This document shows, one piece after another, positions 8,599 through 16,018 of a stretch of 32,620 nt of DNA. The DNA lies in the NCBI GenBank assembly GCA_021847645.1, contig JAJZQG010000085.1, positions 1 to 32,620 on the forward strand. The letters are read 5' to 3'. Below the pieces are notes generated by a model. The model was not told the DNA's origin. It worked only from the letters and a program-made list of their open reading frames with translations, and made no database searches. The position numbers were made by a program, and so were the translations under genes. This DNA comes from Myxococcales bacterium. GTDB lineage: Bacteria; Myxococcota_A; Polyangia; Polyangiales; Polyangiaceae. Every line of letters starts with the position of its first letter. Positions within the stretch are counted from its first letter, which is position 1.

Positions 8599-10260
8599 AT
8601 GATGGCCGCGCGACGCGACTCACAGAAGGAACCCTGGGGTTCCAAGGCCGTGTGGGCAGGCCTGTTCGCGCTCGTGGCCGTGGTGCACCTGTACTTCGTT
8701 CCCTACTTCCCGGCGCTCAATAACCCCAACGAGAACGCGCGCGTCTACCAGGTTCGCGCCTTCGTCGAGCTTCGCAAGTTCAGCGTCGACGAGCAGATCG
8801 CGCGCTACGGCATGGTCAACGATCTGGCGGAGAAGGAAGGCAAGCTGTACTCGGGCAAGGCGCCGGGCACCACGTTTCTCGGCGTGCCGGTCTATGCAGC
8901 GCTGCGTGCCGGCCTGCGAGCGCTGCACAGGCCCGAGGCCACCCCGTTCCAGCTGCTGCTGGTGTTGCGCCTGACGACGTCGCTGCTGCCGACGCTCGCG
9001 TTCATGCTGATCTTCCGCGCGTTCATTCGCCGCAAGATCGGTGACGCCCGCGTATCCAACGCGCTGACCATCGTGCTCGCCCTGGGCACGATGATGCTGC
9101 CCTACGCGCTGCTGTACGTGAACCACAGCCTCTCCGCCGCGTCCGCCTTCGGCGCCGTCATCGCCGCCGACACGGCCCTCGAACGACGGCACGCTGCCCG
9201 CGCCTCCGCGCTGTCCATGGCGTGGCTCGCCGTCGCCGGGTTCCTCGCCGCGTTCGCCGCTGCGCTCGACTACGCGCTCGCGCCCGTCGCGCTCATGATC
9301 CTGCTTGTCGTGCTCTGGTGGGTCAAGCCGCGCTGGGCGGAGTTCGTGACACTCAACCTTGGCGCGTTGGTGCCGTCCGTGATGACCGGCCTGTATCACC
9401 AGGTCTGCTGGGGCGGACCGTTCCGCGTCTCGGTCAGCTTCCTCGCCAACCCCGAGTTCGCCAGCAACGCTGCGCAGGGCGTGTTCGGCATTATCGGACC
9501 CACGCGCGAGTCGGTCTGGGGCGTCATGCTCAGCCCCGGCAAGGGCCTGCTCTTCTTCTCCCCGGTCATCGCCGTGGGGCTCGTGGCCGTCGTCGCTGCC
9601 GCCCTGGTCTCGCGCCACGCCAAGCTCGCGACCCTCGACCTCGCGGTCGTCACCTGGCTGCTTCTGTACGGCGTGTCGCTCATCAACTGGGATGCCGGCT
9701 GGACTGTCGGCCCTCGCTACGTCACCGCCGCCATGCCGTTCACCTTGTTCTCCATCGGGCTGTGGTGGCTCGAGCTGGGCCCACGCGGACGCGCCGTTCT
9801 GCTCGTCGCTCTCGCGGGCCTCGGCGCCTCGAGCATCCTGGTCATGGTCGGCGCGGGCGTGATGTTCCCCCATCTGCAGCCCGGCTTCGTCAACCCGCTG
9901 CTCGACAGCATCTGGCCCTTGTGGCGCGACGCCATCACGCCCCACTCCGTCGGCCGCTGGCTGTTCGGCTGGCACGGGCGAATGGACCAGCTTCCGGTCG
10001 TGTCCGCCGTCGCCGTGCTCATCGCGTATCTGCTGCTGGTCGCCGGCCGAGCATGCCGCCTGGGCCGCCGGCCGTTCGCTGGCGCCGCGGCTGGCGTGCT
10101 GGCTGCCGTCGCGATCGCCTCGGGCTCGATCGGCGTGATGACCATCCCCCGAACGCGCGATCCGCGCGTGCTCGCGGAGGGCACCAGGTTCTTGCGCACG
10201 TTCGTCTGGGAGCCCAAGCTCGACGCGCCGCCGGCGCACCCGTACGTGCCGCGACGGTAG
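8599..10260 (+). CDS. GT-C-like integral membrane glycosyltransferase, putative
   Basis: A 553-residue polytopic inner-membrane protein with roughly 11-12 hydrophobic segments. A first helix (about 15-35) is followed by a long non-cytoplasmic loop containing NNPNENARVYQVRAF and YSGKAPGTTFLGVPVYA. That loop resembles the dolichyl-phosphate-mannose-protein mannosyltransferase/ArnT (GT-C) type, where the first loop carries an acidic catalytic residue and a K-P/A-P-G segment near the second helix. Here Glu in NEN is the only obvious acidic candidate. The C-terminus ends in a short soluble tail (KLDAPPAHPYVPRR). It probably transfers sugars from a polyprenyl-phosphate carrier on the outer face of the membrane, but no substrate can be named. 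It is divergent from the M16-like pair across a 152-base, locally AT-richer gap. A plain transporter of unknown type is the alternative. Confidence 0.6.
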   Translation: MMAARRDSQKEPWGSKAVWAGLFALVAVVHLYFVPYFPALNNPNENARVYQVRAFVELRKFSVDEQIARYGMVNDLAEKEGKLYSGKAPGTTFLGVPVYAALRAGLRALHRPEATPFQLLLVLRLTTSLLPTLAFMLIFRAFIRRKIGDARVSNALTIVLALGTMMLPYALLYVNHSLSAASAFGAVIAADTALERRHAARASALSMAWLAVAGFLAAFAAALDYALAPVALMILLVVLWWVKPRWAEFVTLNLGALVPSVMTGLYHQVCWGGPFRVSVSFLANPEFASNAAQGVFGIIGPTRESVWGVMLSPGKGLLFFSPVIAVGLVAVVAAALVSRHAKLATLDLAVVTWLLLYGVSLINWDAGWTVGPRYVTAAMPFTLFSIGLWWLELGPRGRAVLLVALAGLGASSILVMVGAGVMFPHLQPGFVNPLLDSIWPLWRDAITPHSVGRWLFGWHGRMDQLPVVSAVAVLIAYLLLVAGRACRLGRRPFAGAAAGVLAAVAIASGSIGVMTIPRTRDPRVLAEGTRFLRTFVWEPKLDAPPAHPYVPRR

Positions 10261-10361
10261 AGGCGAGCCTGTCCAGGCCGGTCGAGTCGCCAACGGCGCT
10301 TGGACGGCGCTTCGGCCTGGCGCGCCCGAGCCCGCGCGTGTGATAGGCTGCACCCGCCTCC

Positions 10362-11279
10362 ATGAGCGGAACGTCGTTGCAGACATCGGGCAGCCAGCCG
10401 AAGGATCAGGAGCGCGAGCTGCGCGCGCTCAAGCTGTCGGTCGCGCTGTATGTCCTGGTCTTCGGCCTGAAGCTGGGAGCCTACCTCTGGACCGGTGTGA
10501 TGGCGCTCCTGGCCGAGGGGCTCCACACGCTGAGCGACATCATCGTGTCGGGCTTCCTGCTGGTGGCCGTGTGGTGGTCGCGCAAGCCGCCGGACGAGGT
10601 ACACCAGTTCGGCTACGGGCGCGCGCAGTACGTCGGCGCGTTGGTGGCGGCCACGCTGTTCATCTCGTTCACGAGCTTCGAGCTGTACAAGGAAGCCATC
10701 CCGCGTCTGTTCCACCAGGAGGCGGCGGAGCACCAGAGCGTGACGGTGGCGATCGGCGTGCTGGTGCTTTCCATGATCATCGCGCTTGCGCCGCTGGTGA
10801 GCTTGCTGCGGCAGAAGACCCGGGGCGCCGCGGCCAAGGCCCAGCTGCTCGAGCTGGTCAACGATCAGCTCGGCCTGCTGGCGGCGCTGGTGGGCACCAT
10901 CGTGGTGGCGCTGGGCTATCCGATCGCGGACCCGATCGCGGCGATCGCGGTGGCGACGATCATCGGAGTCAACGGCGTGGGGTTGTTTCGCGAGAACCTG
11001 TCGTACCTGATCGGCAGGTCACCGGGCGACGAGTACTTGAGGAAGGCCGACCGGGCGGCGCGCGAGGTCGACGGCGTGCTGGAGCTGCACGGCCTGCGCG
11101 CGCAAGTCGTTGGGCCGGACGCGGTGCACGTGCAAGTGCACGTGGAGGTCGACCCTGGGATGTCCGTGCGCGAGGCCAACGAGCTCGCGCACCGGGTGGC
11201 GGGCAAGCTCGACGAGCTGACGCCGAACGAGGACGTGATCTCGGTTCATGTGGACCCTCGGGGCGTCCACCAGCGATGA
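10362..11279 (+). CDS. Cation diffusion facilitator family metal transporter
   Basis: A 305-residue CDF transporter that would export divalent metal (Zn, Fe, Mn, Co or similar) from the cytoplasm in exchange for protons. Six membrane segments span about 25-215. Family signs are GVMALLAEGLHTLSD in TM2, the HQFGYGRAQYVGAL loop, and TM5-TM6 with YPIADPIAAIAVA. A C-terminal ferredoxin-like cytoplasmic domain (HGLRAQVVGPDAVHVQVHVE, SVHVDP) resembles the metal-sensing domain of YiiP. The transport site is unusual: TM2 gives His55 and Asp59, but TM5 gives Glu164 and Asp168 (ELVND) where Zn transporters have HxxxD. This could mean a different metal, or membership of the ZnT9-like group, which I recall as having a related LLED-type TM5. 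A TGATAGGCT stretch just upstream could be a -10 element with a very short leader. Confidence 0.88.
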   Translation: MSGTSLQTSGSQPKDQERELRALKLSVALYVLVFGLKLGAYLWTGVMALLAEGLHTLSDIIVSGFLLVAVWWSRKPPDEVHQFGYGRAQYVGALVAATLFISFTSFELYKEAIPRLFHQEAAEHQSVTVAIGVLVLSMIIALAPLVSLLRQKTRGAAAKAQLLELVNDQLGLLAALVGTIVVALGYPIADPIAAIAVATIIGVNGVGLFRENLSYLIGRSPGDEYLRKADRAAREVDGVLELHGLRAQVVGPDAVHVQVHVEVDPGMSVREANELAHRVAGKLDELTPNEDVISVHVDPRGVHQR

Positions 11280-11336
11280 GCGGGGCGGTCCGAATCGCCC
11301 TGTACAGCCCGACCGGGACGTGAGAAACACGAGCGC

Positions 11337-11891
11337 ATGACGCTCAAGCAGGTTTCGGTCCGGGTCGGGATGGCGGCGATGGCGCTGGTGCTCGGTGCGG
11401 CTGCGGTGTCGTGCAAGGACGCTGCGGAGCCGGGCTACAAGCGGTGCATGGAGCTCGAGGGCCAGGGCAAGCTCGACGAGGCGCTGGCGGCGTGCCAGGC
11501 GGCCACGGCCGCGGACAAGGGCAGCAAGTTCGGCGACCTGGCCGAGAAGGAAGAGATCAAGCTGATGGACCTGATCAAGCAGAAGCGCGATCAGGACGCG
11601 AAGCGCAACGCCGACGCCGACGATCGGGAGAAGATCAACGACGCGGAGTCCAAGGTGCAGTTCGTGCTCGAGTCCACGCCGCAGAACGACAAGGGCGGGA
11701 TGTCGGAGCAGTGCATGGCCGCCAACCGCGCGTTCGAGAACGCATACTCGTGCACGCCCAAGGATCCGGACAGCGCCCCCAAGGGCGACGCCGTGCCGTA
11801 CCTGGAGGAGTGCAAGCTGGTGGCGTCGCGCCGAGGCTGCAGGCTCCTCACGCCGGACGCTCCTTCCAAGCTGTTCTGCTGCACCAAGTAG
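11337..11891 (+). CDS. Cys-rich lipoprotein with TPR-like segment
   Basis: A 184-residue putative lipoprotein. The N-terminus MTLKQVSVRVGMAAMALVLG leads to Cys26 in AAVSCKD, a lipobox-like site much like that of the partial lipoprotein at the left edge. Residues about 33-60 (GYKRCMELEGQGKLDEALAA) resemble one TPR helix pair. A charged, Lys/Asp-rich helical middle follows (about 65-105). The C-terminal third has six cysteines (126, 139, 159, 168, 181, 182) and ends in FCCTK, suggesting disulfide bonds and hence periplasmic or surface exposure. I do not recognise a family. It starts 57 bases after the CDF gene on the same strand and may be co-transcribed with it. It converges with the Crp-type gene. 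Confidence 0.7.
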   Translation: MTLKQVSVRVGMAAMALVLGAAAVSCKDAAEPGYKRCMELEGQGKLDEALAACQAATAADKGSKFGDLAEKEEIKLMDLIKQKRDQDAKRNADADDREKINDAESKVQFVLESTPQNDKGGMSEQCMAANRAFENAYSCTPKDPDSAPKGDAVPYLEECKLVASRRGCRLLTPDAPSKLFCCTK

Positions 11892-12005
11892 CCGCGTCGC
11901 CGAACAGCTCCGGCGTCCCGGCGCCTCACGCTGGCCGCAAGGCGCACCGGCACGACGCACTCCGCTGGCGAGGTGCGACGCAACCCTGGTTGTGTTCGAG
12001 TCTGC

Positions 12006-12719
12006 TCAGGCCTTGTGCGACAGATCGTCGAGGGCCGTGGGATTGGTGACCACCACGCGGCCGCGACGCAGCTGCACGATGCCCTCGCGCTCCCACGATC
12101 GCAGCTGCCGGTTGACGCTCTCGCGCGCGGCGCCGACGAACTCACCCAGGTCCTGCTGGGAGACGTTGAGCGGTTCACGCGCGGCACCGGCGTCGGCGGG
12201 CGATCCGATCTCGGCGAGCAGCAACAGCAGCATGCGCGCGAGGCGCCTGGGCAGCGCGACGCTCGAGATGTCGACACGCTCGCTCAGCAGACGCACGCGG
12301 CTGGTCATGGTGGACAGCAGCCGCAGGCTCTCGCGCGGGTACTCGTCGAGCCACGCCAGGAAGTCGGCGCGGTCGATGCTGCGCATCTCGCCGCGCTCCA
12401 TGCCGGTGACGGTGGTCGTGTACACCGGCTCTCCGTCGAGCAGCGCAGCCTCGCCGAAGATCAGGCCCGGTCCCAGAACCTCGAGCGCCGAGTTCGACCC
12501 CTCCACGCTGCGCATGACCGACTTCACACGTCCAAGGTCGACCAAGTAGACCCGTTGCGCCGGATCACCTTGGCGGATGATGACCTGTCGCGGACCGAAT
12601 GTGTGACGCACAGCTCTTGCGTCGAGTACCTCCTGCGCCGATCGGCCTCTCACCTGAGAGGGTTCGCGCGTCTGCGTTGCCGTTGCTCCATCCACCATCG
12701 AAAATGCGGTCATCGTCAT
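12006..12719 (-). CDS. Crp/Fnr family transcriptional regulator
   Basis: A 237-residue regulator with a cyclic-nucleotide-binding-like beta-barrel (about 35-125: FGPRQVIIRQGDPAQRVYLV, GLIFGEAALL), a dimerisation helix (about 128-160) and a C-terminal winged helix-turn-helix (about 186-228: SQQDLGEFVGAARESVNRQL then GRVVVTNP). The phosphate-binding cassette reads GEPVYTTTVTG; the Arg-Ser pair that holds cyclic-nucleotide phosphate in CRP is absent, so the ligand may differ or be missing. There is no Fnr-type N-terminal cysteine cluster. The start has a good site, AAGGAG, 8 bases before the ATG. It is divergent from the OmpA-like gene at 12930 across about 210 bases containing a TGTGA/TCACA inverted repeat, a possible autoregulatory site. 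Confidence 0.9.
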   Translation of the reverse strand: MTMTAFSMVDGATATQTREPSQVRGRSAQEVLDARAVRHTFGPRQVIIRQGDPAQRVYLVDLGRVKSVMRSVEGSNSALEVLGPGLIFGEAALLDGEPVYTTTVTGMERGEMRSIDRADFLAWLDEYPRESLRLLSTMTSRVRLLSERVDISSVALPRRLARMLLLLLAEIGSPADAGAAREPLNVSQQDLGEFVGAARESVNRQLRSWEREGIVQLRRGRVVVTNPTALDDLSHKA

Positions 12720-12800
12720 GCGCCAAGCTCCTTGGGAGGGAACGGTGTGGGCCTGCCTGAGGGAACAGCCCGGAGCGCAGGTCTCGTTGGCCTGCTCAAC

Positions 12801-12830
12801 ATGTGATCCTGCTCCTCGATTCCGTCACAT
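12801..12830. repeat. ATGTGA/TCACAT inverted repeat in divergent promoter region
   Basis: ATGTGA at 12801-12806 and TCACAT at 12825-12830 are perfect inverted copies separated by 18 bases, between the Crp-type gene and the OmpA-like gene. The half-sites match the Crp/Fnr core TGTGA, but the standard spacing is 6 bases. It is a weak candidate for binding by two dimers or by an atypical regulator. Confidence 0.3.
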
Positions 12831-12929
12831 TCGATGAAATTGTCTTCATCCTCGGCGAGGGGCGGAAGGATCGGGCTGGTTGCCAGGTGCCTCGCATGGT
12901 GCCAAAGGCGAGCATCGTAGACCGTTTGG

Positions 12930-13619
12930 GTGTATGACCGGGAGCTGATGAGAGCGGAGGCTCGTATCCTGGTCGGGCTGGGAATGATAGGCGCGGGTGC
13001 GGCCGGCCTGCTCGCCATGAACCTGTGGACCCTGCCGGCGGCCATTGACGTTCCGTGCCCGGAACCGCCACGCTGTCCGCCGGTCACAGCCGCGCCGGCG
13101 CTACCGGCCCCGAGCGCCCCGGCCCCGAGCGCCCCGTCGGCAAGCGCGGCTCCGTCGGCTTCCCAAGCGGAGCCGGCGGACGCGGCCTCCGACAGCTCGC
13201 CGCCGGATGGCTCCGAGAGCCCCGAGGTGCAGGACGCGGCGACGTCCAAGTCGAGCGACGGCACCACATTCCCGGAAATCCGCTTTCCGGAGCGCAGCCG
13301 GGCGCAGAGCCGCGAGCTGATGGATGCGGTGCAGCCGCTGGCCGCGTACTTGCGGGGGCACTTCAACATGAGGGTGGTGCTCGTGGGGCACGGTGACGCG
13401 GGCACGAGCGCGCCCGAGTACATCCAGACCGGCCGGATGCGGGCCGGCGCGGTGCTCAGGACGCTCGTGGACTTCGGCGTGTCCGCGAGTCGAATCACCA
13501 TTGAGGCCCCCGCGGTCGAGGCAGGTCGGGTGGTCACGCGGGGCGTGGCGCCGGGCACGGTGCAAGCCACGGTCGAACCCCGGTTCGAGACCACGAAAGG
13601 CGACGCCGATGTCCCCTGA
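12930..13619 (+). CDS. Membrane-anchored OmpA-like domain protein
   Basis: A 229-residue protein with one N-terminal hydrophobic segment (about 12-35: ILVGLGMIGAGAAGLLAMN), a Pro/Ser/Ala-rich linker (about 42-95) and a C-terminal OmpA-like domain (about 110-200). The last is seen in FPEIRFPERSRAQSRELMDA, YLRGHFNMRVVLVGHGDAG and RMRAGAVLRTLVDFGVSAS. The canonical GHTD and the peptidoglycan-binding Asp/Arg spacing are only partly kept (GHGDAG; RMRAGAV in place of xxRAxAV), so peptidoglycan binding is plausible but not certain. The start is uncertain: ATG 12930 has no clear ribosome site, and ATG 12948 has GGGAG unusually close. The gene overlaps the next by 11 bases, which indicates an operon. 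It probably links the inner membrane to the cell wall. Confidence 0.72.
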   Translation: MYDRELMRAEARILVGLGMIGAGAAGLLAMNLWTLPAAIDVPCPEPPRCPPVTAAPALPAPSAPAPSAPSASAAPSASQAEPADAASDSSPPDGSESPEVQDAATSKSSDGTTFPEIRFPERSRAQSRELMDAVQPLAAYLRGHFNMRVVLVGHGDAGTSAPEYIQTGRMRAGAVLRTLVDFGVSASRITIEAPAVEAGRVVTRGVAPGTVQATVEPRFETTKGDADVP

Positions 13620-14364
13620 GATGACGATAGCCCTGGTGACGGCGGGCAGCGGGCTCCTGCTGCTAGTGGGCGGGTTGATGGTGGGGCGGGCGGCCGTGCA
13701 GTCGACCGAGGACAAACGTCGCGGCGCGCTGGAGGATCGGCTCAAGGCCTTGCGCGACAGGCTGCAGGAGGCCGGGGAGCAGATCGAGGCGTCGCGCGAC
13801 GAGGCGGCCAAGGCCAAGGCCGACACGGACCGAGTGCGCATGGAGATGGAGGACCGGCTGTCGGTGGAGATCGGCAAGGAGGTCGCGCGCAACACCAAGC
13901 TGTCCGACGAGCTGAAGGAGGCCAACAAGCGTCTTGAGGAGGTGCAGGCCAAGCTGCTGAAGCTCGAGGGCGGGGCGGCGGAACTCAAGGAGTTGCAGGC
14001 CAAGCTGGCAGAGGTCGAGGCGGAGCGGGACGGGCTGCGGTCGCGCACCTCGGAGGTCGAGCGGGCGCGCTCGCTGGCGGACATGTCCAAGCAGACCACG
14101 CTCCAGAAGGAGCTGGCGTCGGTGCGGGACAACGAGCAGAAGCTGCGGGCGGAGCTTCGAGAGCGCGATCAGAAGCTCGAGCAGGTGGAGAAGGCCAAGC
14201 AGGCGGCGGTGGAAGAGGCGGATAAGGCGCGCAAGGATCTGGAGGCGGCCAAGGATCGCATCGCGGTATCGGAGCGGGTGATGGAGGGGGTGCGGGCGCG
14301 CTCGACGATGCTGTCGCAAGAGCTCAAGCAGGTGAAGGAAGAGCTGGCGAAGCTCAAGGGGTAG
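13609..14364 (+). CDS. Membrane-anchored long coiled-coil protein
   Basis: A 251-residue protein with one N-terminal transmembrane segment (about 6-26: IALVTAGSGLLLLVGGLMVG) followed by an almost uninterrupted coiled coil to the end, rich in Lys/Glu/Ala heptads (EELKEANKRLEEVQAK-like stretches). The start ATG at 13609 lies inside the end of the OmpA-like gene and is preceded by AAAGG at about 8 bases; a second ATG 12 bases on is an alternative. The topology suggests a cytoplasmic or periplasmic rod tethered to the membrane. Its coupling with an OmpA-like protein suggests an envelope-spanning pair. No enzymatic domain is visible. Such coiled coils give spurious matches to many families, so I assign no function. 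Confidence 0.75.
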   Translation: MSPEMTIALVTAGSGLLLLVGGLMVGRAAVQSTEDKRRGALEDRLKALRDRLQEAGEQIEASRDEAAKAKADTDRVRMEMEDRLSVEIGKEVARNTKLSDELKEANKRLEEVQAKLLKLEGGAAELKELQAKLAEVEAERDGLRSRTSEVERARSLADMSKQTTLQKELASVRDNEQKLRAELRERDQKLEQVEKAKQAAVEEADKARKDLEAAKDRIAVSERVMEGVRARSTMLSQELKQVKEELAKLKG

Positions 14365-14397
14365 GGGCGGGGCAGGGACGCGGGCCGGAAGCGATCG

Positions 14398-14643
14398 CTA
14401 CTTGGGCTGGGTCGTCTTGGCCCCGCGGCGCCCGGTCGCGAAGAAGTCGACCGCGGGCTTGAGCGCAGCCTCGAGGTTGGGATCGGCGGGTGCCATGCGC
14501 GCCAGCGCGGTGTAGTACGCGGTCGCGCTCCACCATGCTTCCGAGTGCGCTTCCAGCATGGTGTCCGACAGCAGCAGCGACAGATCGGAGACCGCGTCGG
14601 CCAAGGGCTGCAGGCGCTTGGCGAGCTGAAGATCCGCGTTCAT
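14398..14643 (-). CDS. Short helical protein, start unresolved, possibly truncated
   Basis: From the first ATG it is 81 residues, predominantly helical (LQLAKRLQPLADAVSDLSLL, SEAWWSATAYYTALARMA), ending in FATGRRGAKTTQPK. The same frame is open for a further 29 codons upstream, back to the amber stop of the Sm-like gene. Those codons look coding: most end in G or C, and they read as a helical extension (ELPLLHAKLATEHAVSLPG). They contain no ATG, GTG or TTG. So either the true start was lost by deletion, or the protein is the tail of the Sm-like gene reached through the TAG, or the short form is real. I know of no function. The Trp-rich SEAWWSAT helix is the most distinctive part. Confidence 0.5.
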   Translation of the reverse strand: MNADLQLAKRLQPLADAVSDLSLLLSDTMLEAHSEAWWSATAYYTALARMAPADPNLEAALKPAVDFFATGRRGAKTTQPK

Positions 14644-14730
14644 CGCGTCGACCGAGATTCCCGGGAGCGAGACGGCGTGCTCGGTGGCGAGCTTGGCATG
14701 CAGGAGGGGCAGTTCCCGATCACCGGGCAG

Positions 14731-15303
14731 CTACCTGCCTTGCACGCCGAAGCCGCCAGCGATGTCCGCGAGCACCTCGTCGCCCGACTCGACGCGCACT
14801 AGGCCGTGGCGGAAGAGGGTGATGGCGCCGCCGCCCTTGATGTCCGCGCTCACCTCGTAGAAGCCGAAGGACCGCGTGCGGCAGGGAATCACGGTGCCGT
14901 CGACGAACGTGTACCTGGCCACCAGGGACTCGTCGATCAGGCGCTGGAACACCATCTTGCTCACGTGCAGGCGCTTGCGCGGCTCGGGTGCGACGCGGTA
15001 CCCCGCGCGCGCCACCTCGTCGTTTCTGCGCGCGGCCATCTTCAGCTTCTTGACCGCGGACAGCTCGAGCGCGAACAGCACCTCGAGCTTCTGGTGCTCG
15101 CCGTCGTCGAGCGTGAAGGTCGTGTCGGTCACGTCGAGGATCGTGACCTTTCTGCGCGTGCCGTCGGCAAATCCGAGCAGCAATGGCGTGCCGCTGTCGC
15201 GTGCGGCGGCAAGCACGCCCGGCCCGGTGTGCGCCTTGAGGTTCTCGAGGGCGCGCACGGCGCGTGCGTGGAGCCTCGCGTCCTGGAGGTAGAGACGAGC
15301 CAT
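14731..15303 (-). CDS. Protein with two Sm/Hfq-like domains
   Basis: A 190-residue cytoplasmic protein that I read as a tandem Sm-fold protein. The first domain, about residues 36-86, shows GTPLLLGFADGT, a bent strand (VTILDVTDTTFTLDD) and EVLFALELSAVKKL. The second, about 118-182, shows a helix (SKMVFQRLIDES), then VARYTFVDGT, CRTRSFGFYEVSADI and ITLFRHGLVRV. The second domain parallels Hfq closely: N-terminal helix, a loop with (V/D)G, a SFD-like turn, and a YKHAIS-like LFRHGL strand. If correct, it may bind RNA like Hfq, but as a fused dimer. A Lys/Arg-rich linker (about 85-115) joins the two. I use the ATG at 15303; an ATG 15 codons earlier is less likely. The reading frame continues beyond its TAG stop into the short helical protein. 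This assignment is fold-level pattern recognition, not a strong family match. Confidence 0.55.
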   Translation of the reverse strand: MARLYLQDARLHARAVRALENLKAHTGPGVLAAARDSGTPLLLGFADGTRRKVTILDVTDTTFTLDDGEHQKLEVLFALELSAVKKLKMAARRNDEVARAGYRVAPEPRKRLHVSKMVFQRLIDESLVARYTFVDGTVIPCRTRSFGFYEVSADIKGGGAITLFRHGLVRVESGDEVLADIAGGFGVQGR

Positions 15304-15411
15304 GGGTGGCGACTGTCGCAAGTGCGGCAGGACGGCGCAAGGGGGCAACCGTGTCAGGGCGCTGCAGCCGCTGCCGCGAGCGTGGTCAGGCTCAGGTGTA
15401 CGGATCGCCCC

Positions 15412-15981
15412 TCACTCCACCCGCGCCCACCACAAGCCCAGATCGAACGCTACCTGATCGAACGGCTCCATGCGTGCCTCGGTCTCGTCGGAGAAGGTGC
15501 CGAGCTCGAGCCATCGCCCGCCTTCGAGGCGAAGCGTGACGATCGCGCGGGCTTCCAGGTCCACCAGCCACAGGTACGGCACGCCGATGCGCGCGTAGAA
15601 CGGCTTCTTGATGACCAGGTCGTGCCGTCGCGTGGTGGGCGACAGGATCTCGCAGATCCAGTCGGGCACGACCTTGACGGCTTCGTCCCACGGCGGGACG
15701 GCGAGGCGTTCGCGACGCCAGCCGGCGAGGTCGGGAGAGAACTCGGGCGAGCCGGTCAGCTCGATGCCGGGCTCGGGCAGGATCCACCAGCCGCCGGGGC
15801 CGTCGCGGCCGTCGTCGAAGGGTGCGCTGAGTCCGCGCACGAACGCTGATGTCGCGCGTTGGTGCCGGAACCTCGGGCGCGTCATGGTGTAGAGCACGCC
15901 TTCGATGATCTCGCCCTTGATGCCGGGGGGCAGCGCCTCGAGGTCGGCGAGCGTGGGCAGCTTGTACGCGGGGTCCGCCAT
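15412..15981 (-). CDS. Uma2 family (DUF820) endonuclease-like protein
   Basis: A 189-residue protein of the Uma2/DUF820 family, a PD-(D/E)xK nuclease-fold group abundant in cyanobacteria and Myxococcota whose biological role is unknown. Order of landmarks: LPTLADLEALPPGIKGEII and EGVLYTMTRPRFRHQ (N-terminal family signature), PEFSPDLAGW and VPDWICEILSP (strands carrying the acidic pair; Asp in PDWICE followed by Glu), RHDLVIKKPFYARIGVPYLW (Lys and the family's Y..GVPYLWLVD block), and LVDLEARAIVTLRLEGG. The nuclease core residues (Asp, Glu, Lys) look present, so it may be active. The start at 15981 is supported by a promoter-like TATGAT just upstream that would give a leaderless message. It is divergent from the DUF4160/DUF2442 pair. 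Confidence 0.88.
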   Translation of the reverse strand: MADPAYKLPTLADLEALPPGIKGEIIEGVLYTMTRPRFRHQRATSAFVRGLSAPFDDGRDGPGGWWILPEPGIELTGSPEFSPDLAGWRRERLAVPPWDEAVKVVPDWICEILSPTTRRHDLVIKKPFYARIGVPYLWLVDLEARAIVTLRLEGGRWLELGTFSDETEARMEPFDQVAFDLGLWWARVE

Positions 15982-15988
15982 GCGTTCG

Positions 15989-16018
15989 ATCATAGCGCGG
16001 AGGATGGGCAACTCCCAA
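15989..16018 (-). promoter_or_regulatory. Candidate leaderless promoter for the Uma2 gene
   Basis: On the minus strand TTGGGA (16018-16013), an 18-base spacer and TATGAT (15994-15989) resemble a sigma-70 promoter. Transcription would start about 7 bases after the -10 box, that is at or one base before the ATG at 15981. That would give a leaderless transcript and explain the lack of a ribosome binding site. Confidence 0.4.

Noticed and set aside
5217..8645. A single 1142-residue minus-strand open frame covering both M16-like genes
   Set aside because: Its first half is the out-of-frame, Arg-rich shadow of the upstream M16-like gene. The real second gene starts at 6767 with a lipoprotein signal and an ATGA overlap.
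12801..12830. A standard CRP binding site
   Set aside because: The half-sites fit, but the 18-base gap does not match the 6-base spacing of CRP. It is kept only as an inverted repeat.
12716..12890. A short minus-strand gene ending in an ATGA overlap with the Crp-type gene
   Set aside because: The frame has no good start and its codon third positions show no GC bias, unlike real genes here. The overlap seems accidental.
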